Shown in pieces: positions 13,042 through 26,182 of a stretch of 64,000 bases of DNA (positions are counted from its first letter, which is position 1; every line of letters starts with the position of its first letter). Made by a program: the position numbers and the translations under genes. The notes under the pieces were generated by a model, which worked only from the letters and a program-made list of their open reading frames with translations, ran no database searches and was not told where the DNA came from. The stretch spans positions 37,202,587 through 37,266,586 of the forward strand of contig OX457058.1 of NCBI GenBank assembly GCA_949752795.1, read 5' to 3'. This DNA comes from Hyperoodon ampullatus. Taxonomy: Eukaryota > Chordata > Mammalia > Artiodactyla > Ziphiidae.

Positions 13042-13380
13042 GGGCTTCCCTGGTGGTGCAGTGGTTAAGAATCCGCCTGCCAGTGCAGGAGACACGGGTT
13101 CGAGCCCTGGTCCGGAAAGATCCCACATGCCGCATCGCAACTAAGCCCGTGCACCACAACTATTGAGCCTGTGCTCTAGAGCCCGTGAGCCACAACTACT
13201 GAAGCCTGTGTGCCTAGAGCCCATGCTCCGCAACAAGAGAAGCCACCACAACGAGAAGCCCATGCACCACAACGAAGAGTAGCCCCCGCTCAACGCAACT
13301 AAAGAAAAAGCCCGCGCGCAGCAACGAAGACCTAATGCAGCCAAAAATTAATTGATTGATTGATTGATTGATTGATTTAA
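13042..13380 (+). mobile_element. CHR SINE, long type, just upstream of BLM exon 15
   Basis: Forward copy with a GATT-repeat tail (about 13346-13377). Target duplication 'aaaatgttccttta' at 13028-13041 and 13381-13394. It leaves only 54 bp of original intron before the exon 15 acceptor. Confidence 0.96.
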
Positions 13381-13395
13381 AAAATGTTCCTTTAA

Positions 13396-13725
<330 letters not shown>

Positions 13726-14171
13726 TAAAATAGAGGCACTTAGATAGATATGGAAGTTTTATTTTAGTTCATGTTTACGATAAAAGTATTACATGCTTGT
13801 TATGTAAAATTCAAATGATACAGATGTGTTGAAGACTGAAGAATTTCCAAATCATGCCTCGTATGCAGTCCTGCCCTAAGAAATAACTCCAGTTACTGAT
13901 TTCCTTTGTATCCTTCCAGGCCCAATTTCTGCATGCATCCTTGTATATAACATATTTCAAGCATGCAGAAAGGTAAAATGGAAAAAAATAATGAACTGTC
14001 ACGTACCACTGTCCAGGTTAGGAAATAAAACCCCTACATAGCCCTCTCCTATCTCATCCCTTTCCCTCTTCATTGGAGTTATGCAATATCTTATATTTGA
14101 TATTTACCTTTCCCAAATGCAGATTTTTTACAATATAAATGCGATTCCATTATATGTGCTTTTTTTCCCTA

Positions 14172-14270
14172 AGATGTAGTTGATTTACAGTATTATATAA
14201 ATTTCAGGTGTACAGCATGGTGATTCACAATTTTTAAAGGTTATACTCTATTTACAGTTATTATATAAAT
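14172..14270 (-). mobile_element. L1 fragment
   Basis: 'tgtagttgatttacag' followed by 'ttcaggtgtacagcatggtg' is typical reverse-strand artiodactyl/cetacean L1 3' sequence. Confidence 0.55.
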
Positions 14271-14649
14271 GTGCTTTTTTAATATATATATGTTGACCTG
14301 ATTTTTTTTCCAGTCAACACTAGGGTGTAATTATGACTCCAACTAGTACACATAGCTTGACTACATAGAATTCCATAGTATGGTATTCCATGTTTATTGA
14401 ACCAGTCCCCTTCTAATAGATAAATAAGTAAAATTGCCTGTTTTGAGACCACTTTTGAATGAACTCTGGCAGAGATACCGAGCACGGGAAATGGCACTTA
14501 CCAAGCTCTGTGCCAAGTAATGTTTACCTTATTTGTTTGTAACCACTAGCTTTTGAGATAGTCCCATGAGAAAAGTGAGCTTCAGAAAGGTTTTGTAACT
14601 TGCCCCCAAGAGCAGCAGCAGCGGTAAGGGGAAGGGTAGTGATAATGAT

Positions 14650-14870
14650 GATAAAGTTTCCTTAGCACTTATTATATGCTGCTGTGTTAAATGCTTTACG
14701 TGTATCACTTCATTTAATCTTCACAACAACCCTAAAAGATACTACTATTATTCTCCTCATTTTACAGAAGAGGAAAATGAGATACAGAGCTAGGTAAGTG
14801 GCAGAGCCCTGATGGAATCCAGGTTCATCTGATTGCAAAGTCCATGTCCCTTGCACTATACCAAGATAAT
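14650..14870 (-). mobile_element. MIR element
   Basis: Text such as 'agcacttattatatgctg', 'cttcacaacaaccct' and 'cattttacagaagaggaaa' followed by 'gcagagccctg' is the reverse complement of the MIR core. Confidence 0.8.
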
Positions 14871-15744
14871 TCTCAGTGCAAAAATGAAACTTTTAAACTT
14901 AGTGTGTCCATTTGTGTTTTTAAGCAGAACCTATATTAAGTTAGGTCCAAATAATTTAGTATTTAAGTGCTAAACACTTAGCAACCATTAAAAAAAAATA
15001 ATACTCATAAACCAGAAAAAAAAATTTTTATTTCATTTTTAACTAACAACAATTGCTTACAAATGAAAAGTATGTACATGTTGTTCTCAGACCTTGGAAT
15101 CAGATTGGACACTGCCACCCTTATTTTCTGTTTCACATTGATTTTTTGGAGGTACTTATTTTTATCATAGCAACTGCCAAAATTTCAGCTTCACAATGTC
15201 ATTAGAAGGAAAGTAGCACATCATAAACTACCTCCAACTAGTTGCTTGTGTGGTGTTCAACAGATGTCAGGTGTTGCTGTTTCCCTTAAATTTAAAACAC
15301 CTGCCAGCACCCCTGTGAGTTCATTGCAGCACCCGCCCCAGCCCTGGGGGGTCCTTGGTACATTTCAGAACCACTGGCTTAACCACTTTGATCCCAGATA
15401 CTCAGGGAGATGCACAGCCCACTGCCATGGCTCCATGCTCTGCTTACTTTGAATGCTGGGTTCAGTATATCCTTGTCTGATAAATATAGTAAATATAATT
15501 CAGATATTTATCATTGGGAATAATGAAGAGTTGCACAATTTTTTCAGCTGCTCCTGACAACCTATGTTTATTCCTGCAAAACTACAATCTTGAAGATGAA
15601 CATAAATATTCAGTTAATTATATAGATTCATGTCATGTTGATATATAATGCTATGAATAATTTTATTTCATTTAATATTTAAAGTTATATGAACCTATTC
15701 TAAATATTTCTGTGATATTCTTTTCTATTTTTCTACTGTAATAA

Positions 15745-15972
<228 letters not shown>

Positions 15973-16794
15973 TAAGAAAGTTTTAAATTCTTTGTGATAA
16001 GGAACTTGCAAAGATTTTTTTTTTCTTCTCTTAATTTAGAAAAGTTAGATACAAGTTAGATTGCAGTAAGTGGGCCCTAGGGATTTTAACAAGGGGACGA
16101 TGGCTTCCTCCCCATGTTAATTGGGAATAGAAACATTTTAATAGTATTTCTATGGAATATCCGTAGAACTAGAAGCCTGTTAAAAATATATACTGGACCT
16201 GTTTTGGTGGTTATAGGATATTTAAGAAATATCATTAATCTGTAAATACCCAAAAAGATCCAACATGGGCAGGTAGAATATTTTACATTCAACTCTAATT
16301 ATATTTAAACATCTTCATTCTCAAAAGGGTTATAACTAGTGTACTGTGTGTTTGAATTCAGATCAATTAGATTACGCTGTAAACTGGTTTTTAAAAAAAC
16401 TGTAAAGAGTAAGGGCAGTAGCTTCAGGATGAGTTTGCTATCATCTGTCCTAAACATAACTTTGGGAGGTTGTTAAATTCAATCGTTAGGTACTGTATTG
16501 TACCTATCATGGTAATTCTATGTTTTAATGTCTACTGTACTTCACAGTTTACAGAGCATTTTCACAGTTGATATATTATTTGAAATATCTGTGCAAGGTG
16601 CTGGGGATTCACATATGAACATGATATAGGCCAATTCACAGACAGGAGGGGAGACAGACATGTATGTGTTCATATCACTGTGATACCGTAGGCAACGCTA
16701 GCCAAGCAGAGGGTGATTTACTCTCTCTTGGGGTGGAGTCTGTGGATTTATGGCCATCTCAACCCACCCCACCCCACTTTGTAGACATTGCTAC

Positions 16795-16935
16795 TCAGTT
16801 CACTCATTCAACAAATATTTGTTGAATGCCTGCTCTGTGATAGGCAATGTTCTAGGAGTTTGGGATACATCACTGAACAAAATATAAAGATCCCTACTCT
16901 TGTGGAGCTTACATTCTAGCAGAGGGAGGCTGAAT
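16795..16935 (-). mobile_element. L2 3' end
   Basis: 'attcaacaaatatttgttga' followed by 'ggcaatgttctagg', 'catcactgaacaaa' and 'ggagcttacattctag' is the reverse complement of the L2 3' end. Related ancient repeat sequence may continue to about 17,750. Confidence 0.7.
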
Positions 16936-18181
16936 AAAGACAACATACATTATAAGTACATGTTAAGAGGAAAGAACTTTGATGAAAAGTACAGCGGTGT
17001 AAGGAGTCAGGAATGATGAATGGGGTGCAGGATGCAGTGGCCCAGGGAAGTCTTACTGCAAAGATGAGACCTGAGCGAAGACTTGAAGAAAGGAGTTAGC
17101 TGAGCAGCTCTCAAATACGGATGTTGGCCAGAGGCCCTGAGGTGGGGGGCATGCCTGTGCCTTTGAGGGGTAGTGAGGGAGCTCACGTGCCTGCCCAGGG
17201 GGAGAGGTGAGGCCGGCCAGAACGGTGCCTGGAGGGCTGAGAAACTGGAAGAGTGGAGCAGCCCTCAGCCGAGACGTTCGGGGAAGGCTGGCAGGGAAGA
17301 TCAGGGGTTTGGTCTGGGGTGTAGTGAGTTAGATATGTCTTGGATCCAGCGATTCTGAAGAGAGGCTGGTGGTACCATAACTCTGGGAGTGGTTGGCATA
17401 TAGTTGAATTTGAAGTCATGAAAGCAGATGAAATCTTCACTGGTATAAGTTTAGACAGAAGAGAAGAAAACCAAAGACTGAGCCCTGAGACTTGAAGAGG
17501 TTGAGGAGAAGAGGAAGAACTAGGAAAGGAGACCAGGAAAGAGAACAAGTGAGGTAGGAGGAAGACCAAGGCAACTAAGCGTAGGAGTGCATCAGGGAGG
17601 AGGGAGCGCTCCCTAGTCGCCTGCTGCTGCTGAGCCACGTACCATGAGGACCGAGATGTCACCGTTGGGTTTAGCACCGTGGAAATATGGGACCTGGACT
17701 TGACCAGTTTCAGTGCAGAGGGGCAAAATTGGAGGCAGTGCATATGGAGAATTCTTTCAAGTGTTGCTTCAGGGATGAACAGAGAAATTAAACCGTAGCT
17801 GCCAGGGGAAGTGGAGTCAAGAAGAGACAGGAGAAATAATATATTTGTGTGCTGATAGGAACGTACCTACGGAGGATGGAAATTGATGTGTGAGGAGAGA
17901 GAAGAATTGCTGAAGCAGTGTTCCTGAGTAAGCAAGGGGGCTTGGGAGCTAGTGCAGAAGGACAAAGACTGGCTTAGACAGGAGCTTGGATAGTTCGTCT
18001 ATAATAACAGGAAGAAAGAAGAAAATGTGGGGCAGGTGCTGGGGATGGATGTAGTGAAGGAAGTTTTGAAAGCTCTCTTCCGATTGTTTCCTCAGCAAAG
18101 TAGCAAGCAAGGTAGTCAACTCAAAGGACAAGAGTGGGGATTGAAGAGAAAGGAGGAAGTGTGAAATTGTCATCTAAGACG

Positions 18182-18476
18182 GGGTCAGCAAACTATCTTA
18201 AAGGGCCAGAGGGTGGTAAATATTGGCTTGGCCAAAAAGTTCATTCGGGTTTCCATAAGCTCTTATGGAAAAACCCAAACGAACTTTTTGGCCAACCCAA
18301 CATTTCAGGCTTTGTGGGCAGTCTCTGTCACAACTACTCAATTCTGCTATTTTAGCCCAAAAGCAGACATAAATTACAATAAATACACCGATTTTTCCAT
18401 AGTTGTGTTCCAATAAAATTTGATTTACAAAAACAGGTATACAGCTCATGGGCCATAATTTGCTGACTCCTATTCT
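18182..18476. mobile_element. Old DNA-transposon remnant (hAT-like), interrupted
   Basis: Terminal text 'ggtcagcaaactat' and the inverted end 'ttgctgactcc', with internal 'gtgttccaataaaatttgat', matches a common old non-autonomous mammalian element. I think it is of the hAT/Charlie group; the family was not confirmed. A younger MITE sits inside at 18222-18300. Confidence 0.6.
18222..18300. mobile_element. Mariner-derived MITE hairpin (miR-2284/2285-like)
   Basis: A 79-bp near-perfect inverted repeat. The left arm has 'ttggccaaaaagttcattcg' and the right arm 'aaacgaactttttggccaac', with loop 'ctct' near the centre ('cataagctcttatgg'). It begins after a TA dinucleotide as mariner elements do. 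Copies of this MITE give rise to the large miR-2284/2285 family in cattle. Expression here is not shown. Confidence 0.85.
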
Positions 18477-19731
18477 AAGAGAATGGGGCAGAGATAGACT
18501 AAGCATGTATCATTGATTACCTGGCAGCGTTAAGGATCCACTTGAGGTTTGTGGCCCTGTACTGAAAGTGAAAACAGTCGGCATAGTTGTGTGTGTTTCT
18601 CCTGCCAAGTTCAACTACACAGGTGTAGGCATGGAATGGTGGAGAACTGGATCTCATGTGTTTTGTCAAACAATGTGACCCAAGGGCAGGGGAGTTGAAG
18701 GTATATGAAAGGTTATGTTATGATGATCGGATCTGGAATTGAAGCTGAACATCTGAGGACGAGGATCAATGGATAGGCTGTCCCAGTGGATTGCTAGAGT
18801 CAGAAACTAGATGGCATGAGTTAGAAAGGCAGGAGGTAGCGGTCAGAGAACAAAAGGGTTGCTGATACTAGTAAGGCTAGGTAGTGGGTGTGAGCATGGG
18901 AGTGAGGGGCTGACATATCTGGAGGACAGGATCACTGGAGTACAGGAGATCAAGTTGCCAAAGGCCAAGGTGTGGGAGGATCATCTCTGTACACTAGTCA
19001 CCAAGAATTAAGGCAGGAATGATGTTGGAGAGAATGATGGGGCACTCTTTTGTGATGATGCCAGGTAGAGCCTCGGAATCACTACCAATTGTTAGTATAG
19101 GATAAGAAACCTATTTGTCTCCAGGACTGTGGTGGTTGAACAAGGATTAGAAGGTAGAGGAACTGCATATACAGAGGCACAAAAGCACGATGTAGCTTTT
19201 GAGAACTGCAGGTGCTTAGTATTGCTAGGTTAGAGAACTAGGATAGACGATAGCAAAAGACCACATAGTAATGGTAGGCAGAGTTTGGAAACAACTGAGG
19301 GAAATGAGAAGGGGAACTGACCGGAGATGGTAAAAAGGATTGACTATGGCACCAAAGACCCAAAAGAGATCAGAACTCATACATCTGCATGGTTGGACAA
19401 TGTTTTTCATCCCTAAAGGTCACCATCCAGTAAGTGACCAAAAGAGGTATGAAGGGTTTTGAAAGAAAAAGTATTTCTACCCACAGAGTGCTCTCAGGTA
19501 ACTGTCTGTGAAACAGAAATGAAATAGATATAGTAGAGTGCTAATTATTCTAGACACAAGGTTAATATAAGAACTTAGAAAAGAATGAACATTTGAAACT
19601 TCCTTGGTTTTTGGTCTCGGTTTTAGTCTGGAAATGGTTTATTGTGGGACTGTTACAGTTAGTATTAAATCGTAGCGATCTAGGTATCGGTATCTTAATT
19701 ATAGCAAAAGGTAATCTCTTTTTATTCATAG

Positions 19732-19929
<198 letters not shown>

Positions 19930-19931
19930 TA

Positions 19932-20051
19932 GGGAATTCCCTGGTGGTCCAGTGGTTAGAACTCTGCACTTCCACTGCAGGGGGCGCAGGTTCAATCCCT
20001 GGTCAGGGAACTAAGATCCCACAAGCTGCACAGCACAGCGAAAAAAAATAA
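19932..20051 (+). mobile_element. CHR SINE, C type
   Basis: Head 'gggaattccctggtggtcca' and body ending in A-rich 'gcgaaaaaaaataaaaaa'. Flanks 'tggaacatct' and 'ttgaacctct' look like a decayed target duplication. Confidence 0.92.
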
Positions 20052-20110
20052 AAAAGTTGAACCTCTAAAGAATTCATTACAAGTACATAGAAAAAATCTC
20101 TTCTATTTTC

Positions 20111-20314
20111 TTTTTTTTTTTTTGCATTACGTGGGCTTCTCACTGCTGTGGCCTCTCCCGTTGCGGAGCACAGGCTCTGGACGCGCAGGCCCAGTAGCCA
20201 TGGCTCACGGGCCTAGCCGCTCCGCGGCATGTGGGATCCTCCCAGACCGGGGCACGAACCCGCGTCCCCTGCATCGGCAGGCGGACTCTCAACCACTGCG
20301 CCACCAGGGAAGCC
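20111..20314 (-). mobile_element. CHR SINE, short type
   Basis: Reversed copy, T-run then 'gcattacgtgggc', ending 'accagggaagccc'. Target 'ctattttctt' on both sides. Confidence 0.95.
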
Positions 20315-20354
20315 CCTATTTTCTTATAGAAGCTAAGAGTTTTAGAATAGAACC

Positions 20355-20355
<1 letters not shown>

Positions 20356-20389
<34 letters not shown>

Positions 20390-20586
20390 TTTTTTGCGGT
20401 ACGCGGGCCTCTCACTGTTGCGGCCTCTCCCGTTGTGGAGCACAGGCTCCAGACACGCAGGCTCAGCGGCCATGGCTCACGGGCCCAGCCGCTCCGCGGC
20501 ATGCGGGATCCTACCGGACCGGGGCACGAACCCGTGTCCCCTGCATCGGCAGGCGGACTCTCAACCACTGCGCCACCAGGGAAGCC
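20356..20586 (-). mobile_element. CHR SINE, short type, ATTT tail
   Basis: Reversed copy whose tail is an (ATTT)n microsatellite of about nine units (20,357-20,393) before 'gcggtacgcgggcctc'. Target 'aacctt' recurs at the right end. Confidence 0.94.
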
Positions 20587-21430
20587 CCAAAACCTTTTTG
20601 AGTAACAAAAGAAAATCAGTTTTTATGAATTATTACCAATTATTTTTATAGAATTTATGTAGGTCACTAAGATGAGTTTCCACAAACAAAAAAGAAAATA
20701 ATAAAGTTTATACCATTTCATCTGAGTGAATGGAATATAACTTCCCTGGAGAATTACCCCTTGACTGACTTCCAGTTCCGGATGGCAGCATGAGCATAAG
20801 TATCTGTCTTCTTTTTTCGCTTGAGGCCCCATTAAAATAGTAACAAGGAAATAAAATGAGGATTAAATCCATAACAGCATAGAAAACCAGAAAGAGACCA
20901 TCACCAGATTAGAGGTTTTAAAAATCTTTGACGAAATGGATGGAAGCGTATTGAAAGATGGAATGAAATGCAGTAAATCACAATGCACAATAAATGTAGA
21001 GAAAGTTATAGCAGAGGGGCTGTCAACCAGGTAGAACCCCATTATCACCAGGCTGACTCAGACTTGGAAGCTCAGAGGCCTGGGGGGTGGGAGTAAAAGC
21101 AGAGGAGCCAAAAATAGGAGGGGACGGTTAAAAGAAAGTCTGCTCACAAAAGAACTGCATGGAATAGCAGCCTGCAGTTGATTCTAGAACAAAGATAAAC
21201 TGCTTGAGGAGTAGAGAGACAGCTGAGCTGGGGGCCAGCGCCCCTAAGTGGCATTTGGGGGCCTCCCCTAAGTGGCATTTGGGGGCCTACCCTAAAGCAA
21301 ACCTGGTAACTAGATATCCCCATTCAGGGGAGGAATTTAGGGGGAAATAGACCTAGATATAAAATAACAAGAAATCCACCTAAAAAGTTTAACCTGGTCC
21401 CTAAAGACTAAATATAAATAGACAATCAAG

Positions 21431-21674
21431 GGGACTTCCCTGGTGGTCCAGTGGTTAAGAATCCATCTTGCAATGCAGGGGATGCCAGTTCGATCCCTGG
21501 TCAGGGAACTAAGATCCCACATGCTGCAGGGCAGCTAAGCCCACACACCACAACTACTGAGCCCACGTGCCACGACTAGAGAGAAACCCATACACTGAAC
21601 CTAGAGCCCGTGCACTGTAACTAAGACCTGAGCAGCCATAAATAAATAAATAAATAATCTTTAAAAAAAAAAAA
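21431..21674 (+). mobile_element. CHR SINE, older intermediate type
   Basis: The head 'ggtccagtggttaagaatcc' mixes C-type and long-type features. The body has 'cacaactactgagcccacg' and the tail TAAA units plus an A-run. The copy is diverged and internally shortened. Confidence 0.88.
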
Positions 21675-21693
21675 AGACAAGAGAAAAACCAAG

Positions 21694-21818
21694 GGACTTC
21701 CCTGGCGGTCCAGTGGTTAGGACTCTGCACTTCCACTGCAGGGGGCGAGGGTTTGATCCCTGGTCTGGGAATTAAGATCCTGTGAGCCGCGAGCTGCAGC
21801 CAAAAAGAAAAAAGCGAA
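21694..21818 (+). mobile_element. CHR SINE, C type
   Basis: Head 'gggacttccctggcggtcca', ending 'gctgcagccaaaaag'. Lies 20 bp after the previous SINE in the same orientation. Confidence 0.92.
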
Positions 21819-22227
21819 AGACCAAATAAGTAGTGTATTTGACCCTGGGGATAGAGATAATTTAGAAAATAAGCAATAGCTTTGGAGATATGGGAGGGGA
21901 AACTCCTGATTAGTATCTTCATAAAGACTTAAATAATAATAGAATGTTGCAGAAAATAGAGAAAGCTGTTAAAAATGTTTAATGATTGACGCAAGTAAAT
22001 TTAGTGGAAAGGTTGGAAGATAAAGTCAAGAAAATTTTCTTAAGACCTGAGCAAAAGGCTATATGGAAAATGTGAGAGACAAAATATAGATCAATTCTTA
22101 GGAGATGTAAAATCTGACAAATAAAATTTTGAAATAGAAAGTAGAGGGAATTATCAAACCAATGATAAAAGAAAATGTCCCAGAATGGAAAAGAAAAAAA
22201 AAACCTTAATTAAAATGCCCACTTGGG

Positions 22228-22437
22228 GGCTTCCCTGGTGGCGCAGTTGTTGAGAGTCCGCCTGCCGATGCAGGAGATACGGGTTCATGCCCTGGTCCGG
22301 GAAGATCCCGCATGCTGCGGAGCAGCTAGGCCCGTGAGCCATGGACACTGAGCCTGCACGTCCGGAGCCTGTTGCTCCGCAACGGGAGAGGCCACAACAG
22401 TGAGAGGCCCGTGTACCACAAAAAAAAAAAAAAAAAA
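22228..22437 (+). mobile_element. CHR SINE, short type (cluster member 1)
   Basis: Forward copy with an A-tail. Flanked by 'aaaatgcccacttgg' at about 22213 and 22438. Confidence 0.95.
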
Positions 22438-22452
22438 AAATGCCCACTTGGT

Positions 22453-22571
22453 GAATTCCGTGGTGGTCTAGTGGCTAGGATTCAGTGTTTTCACTGCTGT
22501 GGCCTGGGTTCAGTCCCTGGTCAGGGAGCTGAGATCCCACAAGCCACGCAGCGTGGTCAAAATTTTTCTTT
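22453..22571 (+). mobile_element. CHR SINE, C type (cluster member 2)
   Basis: Head 'aattccgtggtggtctagtg', diverged, ending 'gtggtcaaaatttttcttt'. Followed by 'aaaatgcccactta', a further copy of the cluster target. Confidence 0.88.
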
Positions 22572-22586
22572 AAAATGCCCACTTAG

Positions 22587-22784
22587 GGCTTCCCTGGTGG
22601 CGCAGTGGTTGAGAGTCCGCCTGCTGATGCAGGGGACGCAGGTTCGTGCCCCGGTCCGGGAGGATCCCACATGCCATGGAGCGGCTGGGCCCGTGAGCCA
22701 TGGCCGCTGAGCCTGCGCGTCCGGAGCCTGTGCTCCGCAATGGGAGAGGCCACAACAGTGAGAGGCCCGCGTACCGCAAAAAAA
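22587..22784 (+). mobile_element. CHR SINE, short type (cluster member 3)
   Basis: Head 'gggcttccctggtggcgcag', short tail of seven A. Its left flank is 'aaaatgcccactta' but no matching right copy is visible. Confidence 0.94.
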
Positions 22785-23610
22785 GAATACCAAGAGTAAC
22801 GTGATGTTAGGGAAGAAAAACTTTTTCTCCGCTCTGTTATATTTAGTTGTTGGGGACATTAGCAAGAGAAAAGACAGATTTAATCACGTATGTGTGGGAG
22901 TTCATAGAAAATGTGACTCAAAGGGGCAGTTAGAATTTGAGGCTTATATACCATTTTAATAGGGGAAGTAGAGGCGGGGGAAGGGTTAGGAGGAAACAGA
23001 TGATTTGAGGGAAAGATAAATGGACCCTTAGGAGAAAGATAGCAGGGAGACATGGCAGTTTTTGTGACAGTGTCTGTTTAAGTGTTGTGTGGAGACTTCT
23101 CATCTCTAATGATGAGAGTCAGTTTTCTCTGGTTGCTCCTGGGGAGGGGATTTAAGACAACAGTTCTTTTGGGAGTCTCTGCTTTTTGGCAGATGGATTT
23201 CAGAAATTCAGGTACCTTCTGCTCAAAATAATTTTTATGCCACTGTGGCATGTTCTGGACCCCTTCAGAGGTACTCCAGAAAGCTTTGGAAATAAAAAGC
23301 AAACCAAAACCAAACTGACATCAGATTAATGTCAGTAGCCCTGGAGACTAGAAGGCAAAGAAGGTGATATGATGTATACCATAAACAGAGGAACTGACCC
23401 ATGGGTCCAGTGAGAAGAAATCCCAGAGTCACAGCTATGCAGCAGGTCCAGTAAGCAGTCTGTACAAATTGTAACAGAAAGTCGGGAAAAATAAGTCCCA
23501 AGCAATATAGAGAAAGAACAAGAAATGAATTTTTTTATTGATGACAGTAAAGAACACAAATGTTACTTCTCAACAACAAAAGGAGAAAGACACTTAGAAA
23601 CTCCTGGGGA

Positions 23611-23808
23611 GGGACTTACCTGGTGGTCCAGTGGTTAAGACTTCGCCTTCCAATGCAGGGGGTGCGGGTTCAATCCCTGTTCGGGGACCTAAGATCCCAC
23701 ATGCCTCGGGGCCAAAAAACGGAAACATAAAAAACAGAAGCAATATTGTAACAAATTAAATAAAGACTTTTAAAATGGCCCACAGCAAAAAAATCTTAAA
23801 AAAAAAAA
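23611..23808 (+). mobile_element. CHR SINE, C type with long 3' part
   Basis: Head 'gggacttacctggtggtcca', then an extended A-rich 3' part. Flanks 'gaaactcctgggga' and 'gaaactccgaggga' are an imperfect target duplication. Confidence 0.88.
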
Positions 23809-24126
23809 AGAAACTCCGAGGGAAAGATTATAAAAGAGAGGCAAGGTCAAATAGAAAACAAAGGAAATGGCTGCATGATTTTGAGTAATTAATAAAATGT
23901 GCAAAAAAATAATCCATTTTTCTGAATACAGTGAACATCCTCCTTAGAGTTGCACAAGAGTCATGAGTTCTAAGTGGGGAAGGAAGCTTGTTGTAATATA
24001 AATGTTGCTAATTAGCTACAGTAGAGTCAATGTATAGACTTAAACATGGTTAGAGAACAGGGCAGGATATAGATGTTAATCTTGATGATGTAAAAATAAA
24101 AGTACAACAAATAAAAATAAAAGGGG

Positions 24127-24465
24127 GGACTTCCCTGGTGGCACAGTGGTTAAGAATCCGCCTGCCAGTGCAGGGGACACGGGTTCAAGCCCTGGTCCAG
24201 GAAGATCCCACATGCTGCGGAGCAACTAAGCCCTTGCGCCACAACTACTGAGCCTGCGCTCTAGAGCCTCCGAGCCACAACTACTGAGCCCACGTGCCAC
24301 AGCTGCTGAAGCCTGCGTGCCTAGAGCCTGTGCTCCACAACAAGAGAAGCCACCGCAATGAGAAGCCCACGCACTGCACCAAAGAGTAACCCCTGCTTGC
24401 CACACCTAGAGAAAGCCCGCGCGCAGCAATGAAGACCCAACGCAGCCAAAAATAAATAAATAAAT
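24127..24465 (+). mobile_element. CHR SINE, long type
   Basis: Forward full-length copy with a TAAA tail. Target 'aaaaataaaagggg' on both sides. Confidence 0.95.
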
Positions 24466-24782
24466 AAAAATAAAAGGGGAGTATATGGACAGCTTGGAGT
24501 GCTGGTAGCCTCCTACATAGTGGGGAGGAAGAGTGGTCAGACACTCTAAAGTTACCCCCAAAATCAATAGATGAACCAGTATTATGTAACTAGCAAAATT
24601 CAGGGCAGGGTAAAGTGAAGGGGGTGGTATAAATGAGATAAAGCCTCATCTTTCATTGTGAAGGGTCAATAAATAAATGTCAGGTGGTGATTCTGGCCAG
24701 TGGAATGACAGCAAGAGTATGGGTTCCATGCAGAGGTAACCACCAGAAGAGCTGAAAACAAGCTATTTAAAAAGTGATTGCC

Positions 24783-24925
24783 GGAACTTCCCTGGCGATC
24801 CAGTGGTTAAGACTGTGCTTGCACTGCAGGGGGCGCGGGCTCGACCAGGGATCAGGGAACTAAGATCCCACATGCTGCAAGGCGCAGCCAAAAAAAATTA
24901 AAAATAAAAAAATTAAATTTTTTAA
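24783..24925 (+). mobile_element. CHR SINE, C type
   Basis: Head 'ggaacttccctggcgatcca'. Target duplication 'aaaaagtgattgcc' before the head and after the A-rich tail. Confidence 0.94.
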
Positions 24926-25649
24926 AAAAGTGATTGCCTTGGAGAAGAGTGAGACTAGGGAGGGGAAAGGTGGAACAGAGGAATGTTGCTTTTAATTATA
25001 AACCCTCCTGTGCTATATTGTATTTTTTTCTATGTACATGTATTACTTTAATTAAAAATCTATAAAGCAATTAAAAAATTAATAGCCTAGATTGGAGTAG
25101 GAAGATGGTTTGTTCAGTTTCTCAGCTGTGTCTCCTGGATCTGCACATTTCTCAGGACAAAGCAACTTTTAATGCTGGTCTTCCCATTCTGGATTCTTGC
25201 CTTCTCCTAGTTTGGACTCTTTTGGGGGTACAAAGGGTTGCAGATAAAATAATTTGTTATAAGAATGATACATGATCATTCTACATTATAATATGTAGAA
25301 AACCTAAAAATACAAATAACTCCCCAAAAAACTGCTTATGTTTTAATGTGTTTGCTCATAATCACATATTTTATCATATTGTATGTAGTTTCTGTCATTT
25401 TTATATAACAGAATATAAGCATTTTATTTTTTTATTCTTAAGTAGTTTTTAATTTATTTTATCATACTGATGAAATGTATTTAAATAGTTTTATTTTAGG
25501 ACATATTTTTCTATTGTAAATAGTGATGTGATAAATAGCCTTTTAAATACACCCTCATCTACATCTCTGTTTGTACCTTTCATGCAGATTGCTAAGTCAG
25601 ACATTTTTCTGACACATTCTTCAGTTTCTCGTTAGCTCTTATGTGGTTT

Positions 25650-25857
25650 TTTGTTTTTTTTTTTTTGCAGTACGCGGGCCTCTCACTGTTGTGGCCTCTC
25701 CCGTTGCGGAGCACAGGCTCCGGACGCGCAGGCTCAGCGGCCATGGCTCACGGGCCTAGCTGCTCTGTGGCACGTGGGATCTTCCCGGACCGAGGCACAA
25801 ACCCGTGTCCCCTGCATCGGCAGGCGGACTCTCAACCACTGCGCCACCAGGGAAGCC
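25650..25857 (-). mobile_element. CHR SINE, short type
   Basis: Reversed copy, T-run then 'gcagtacgcgggcc', ending 'ccaccagggaagccc'. Target 'ctcttatgtg' on both sides. Confidence 0.95.
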
Positions 25858-26182
25858 CTCTTATGTGTTTTTTAAGAAAATTGTTTATGTTTCGTCCAGA
25901 TTTCTTAGTTATCCTCAGCACTAGGGTTGGTCCACATCAGCCAGCCCGTTATCAGAGCAGTAGTCCTGCCCCAGAAATGTGACATTTCAGGGATACAAAT
26001 CACTTGAAGAAGGAAAAACTTGAATCATTCAGCATCTATGACCAGAAGCCATCTGAAATTTACAATAATGTAATTATTTGGAACTCTTAAAATAGAGCTA
26101 AAGCTTTACAAAGTAATTGTTAATTCTGATTATAATCAGTGTCACAAGCCTTCTTAAGTAGATTGTTACAATAAAATTGTGA

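Larger units (their letters stand above)
20760..22200 (+). mobile_element. Possible L1 5' region, interrupted by SINEs
   Basis: 'ccagttccggatggcagcat' at the left and 'aaagaaaatgtcccagaatg' near the right resemble mammalian L1 5'UTR text. Weak evidence; the extent and family are uncertain. Confidence 0.35.
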
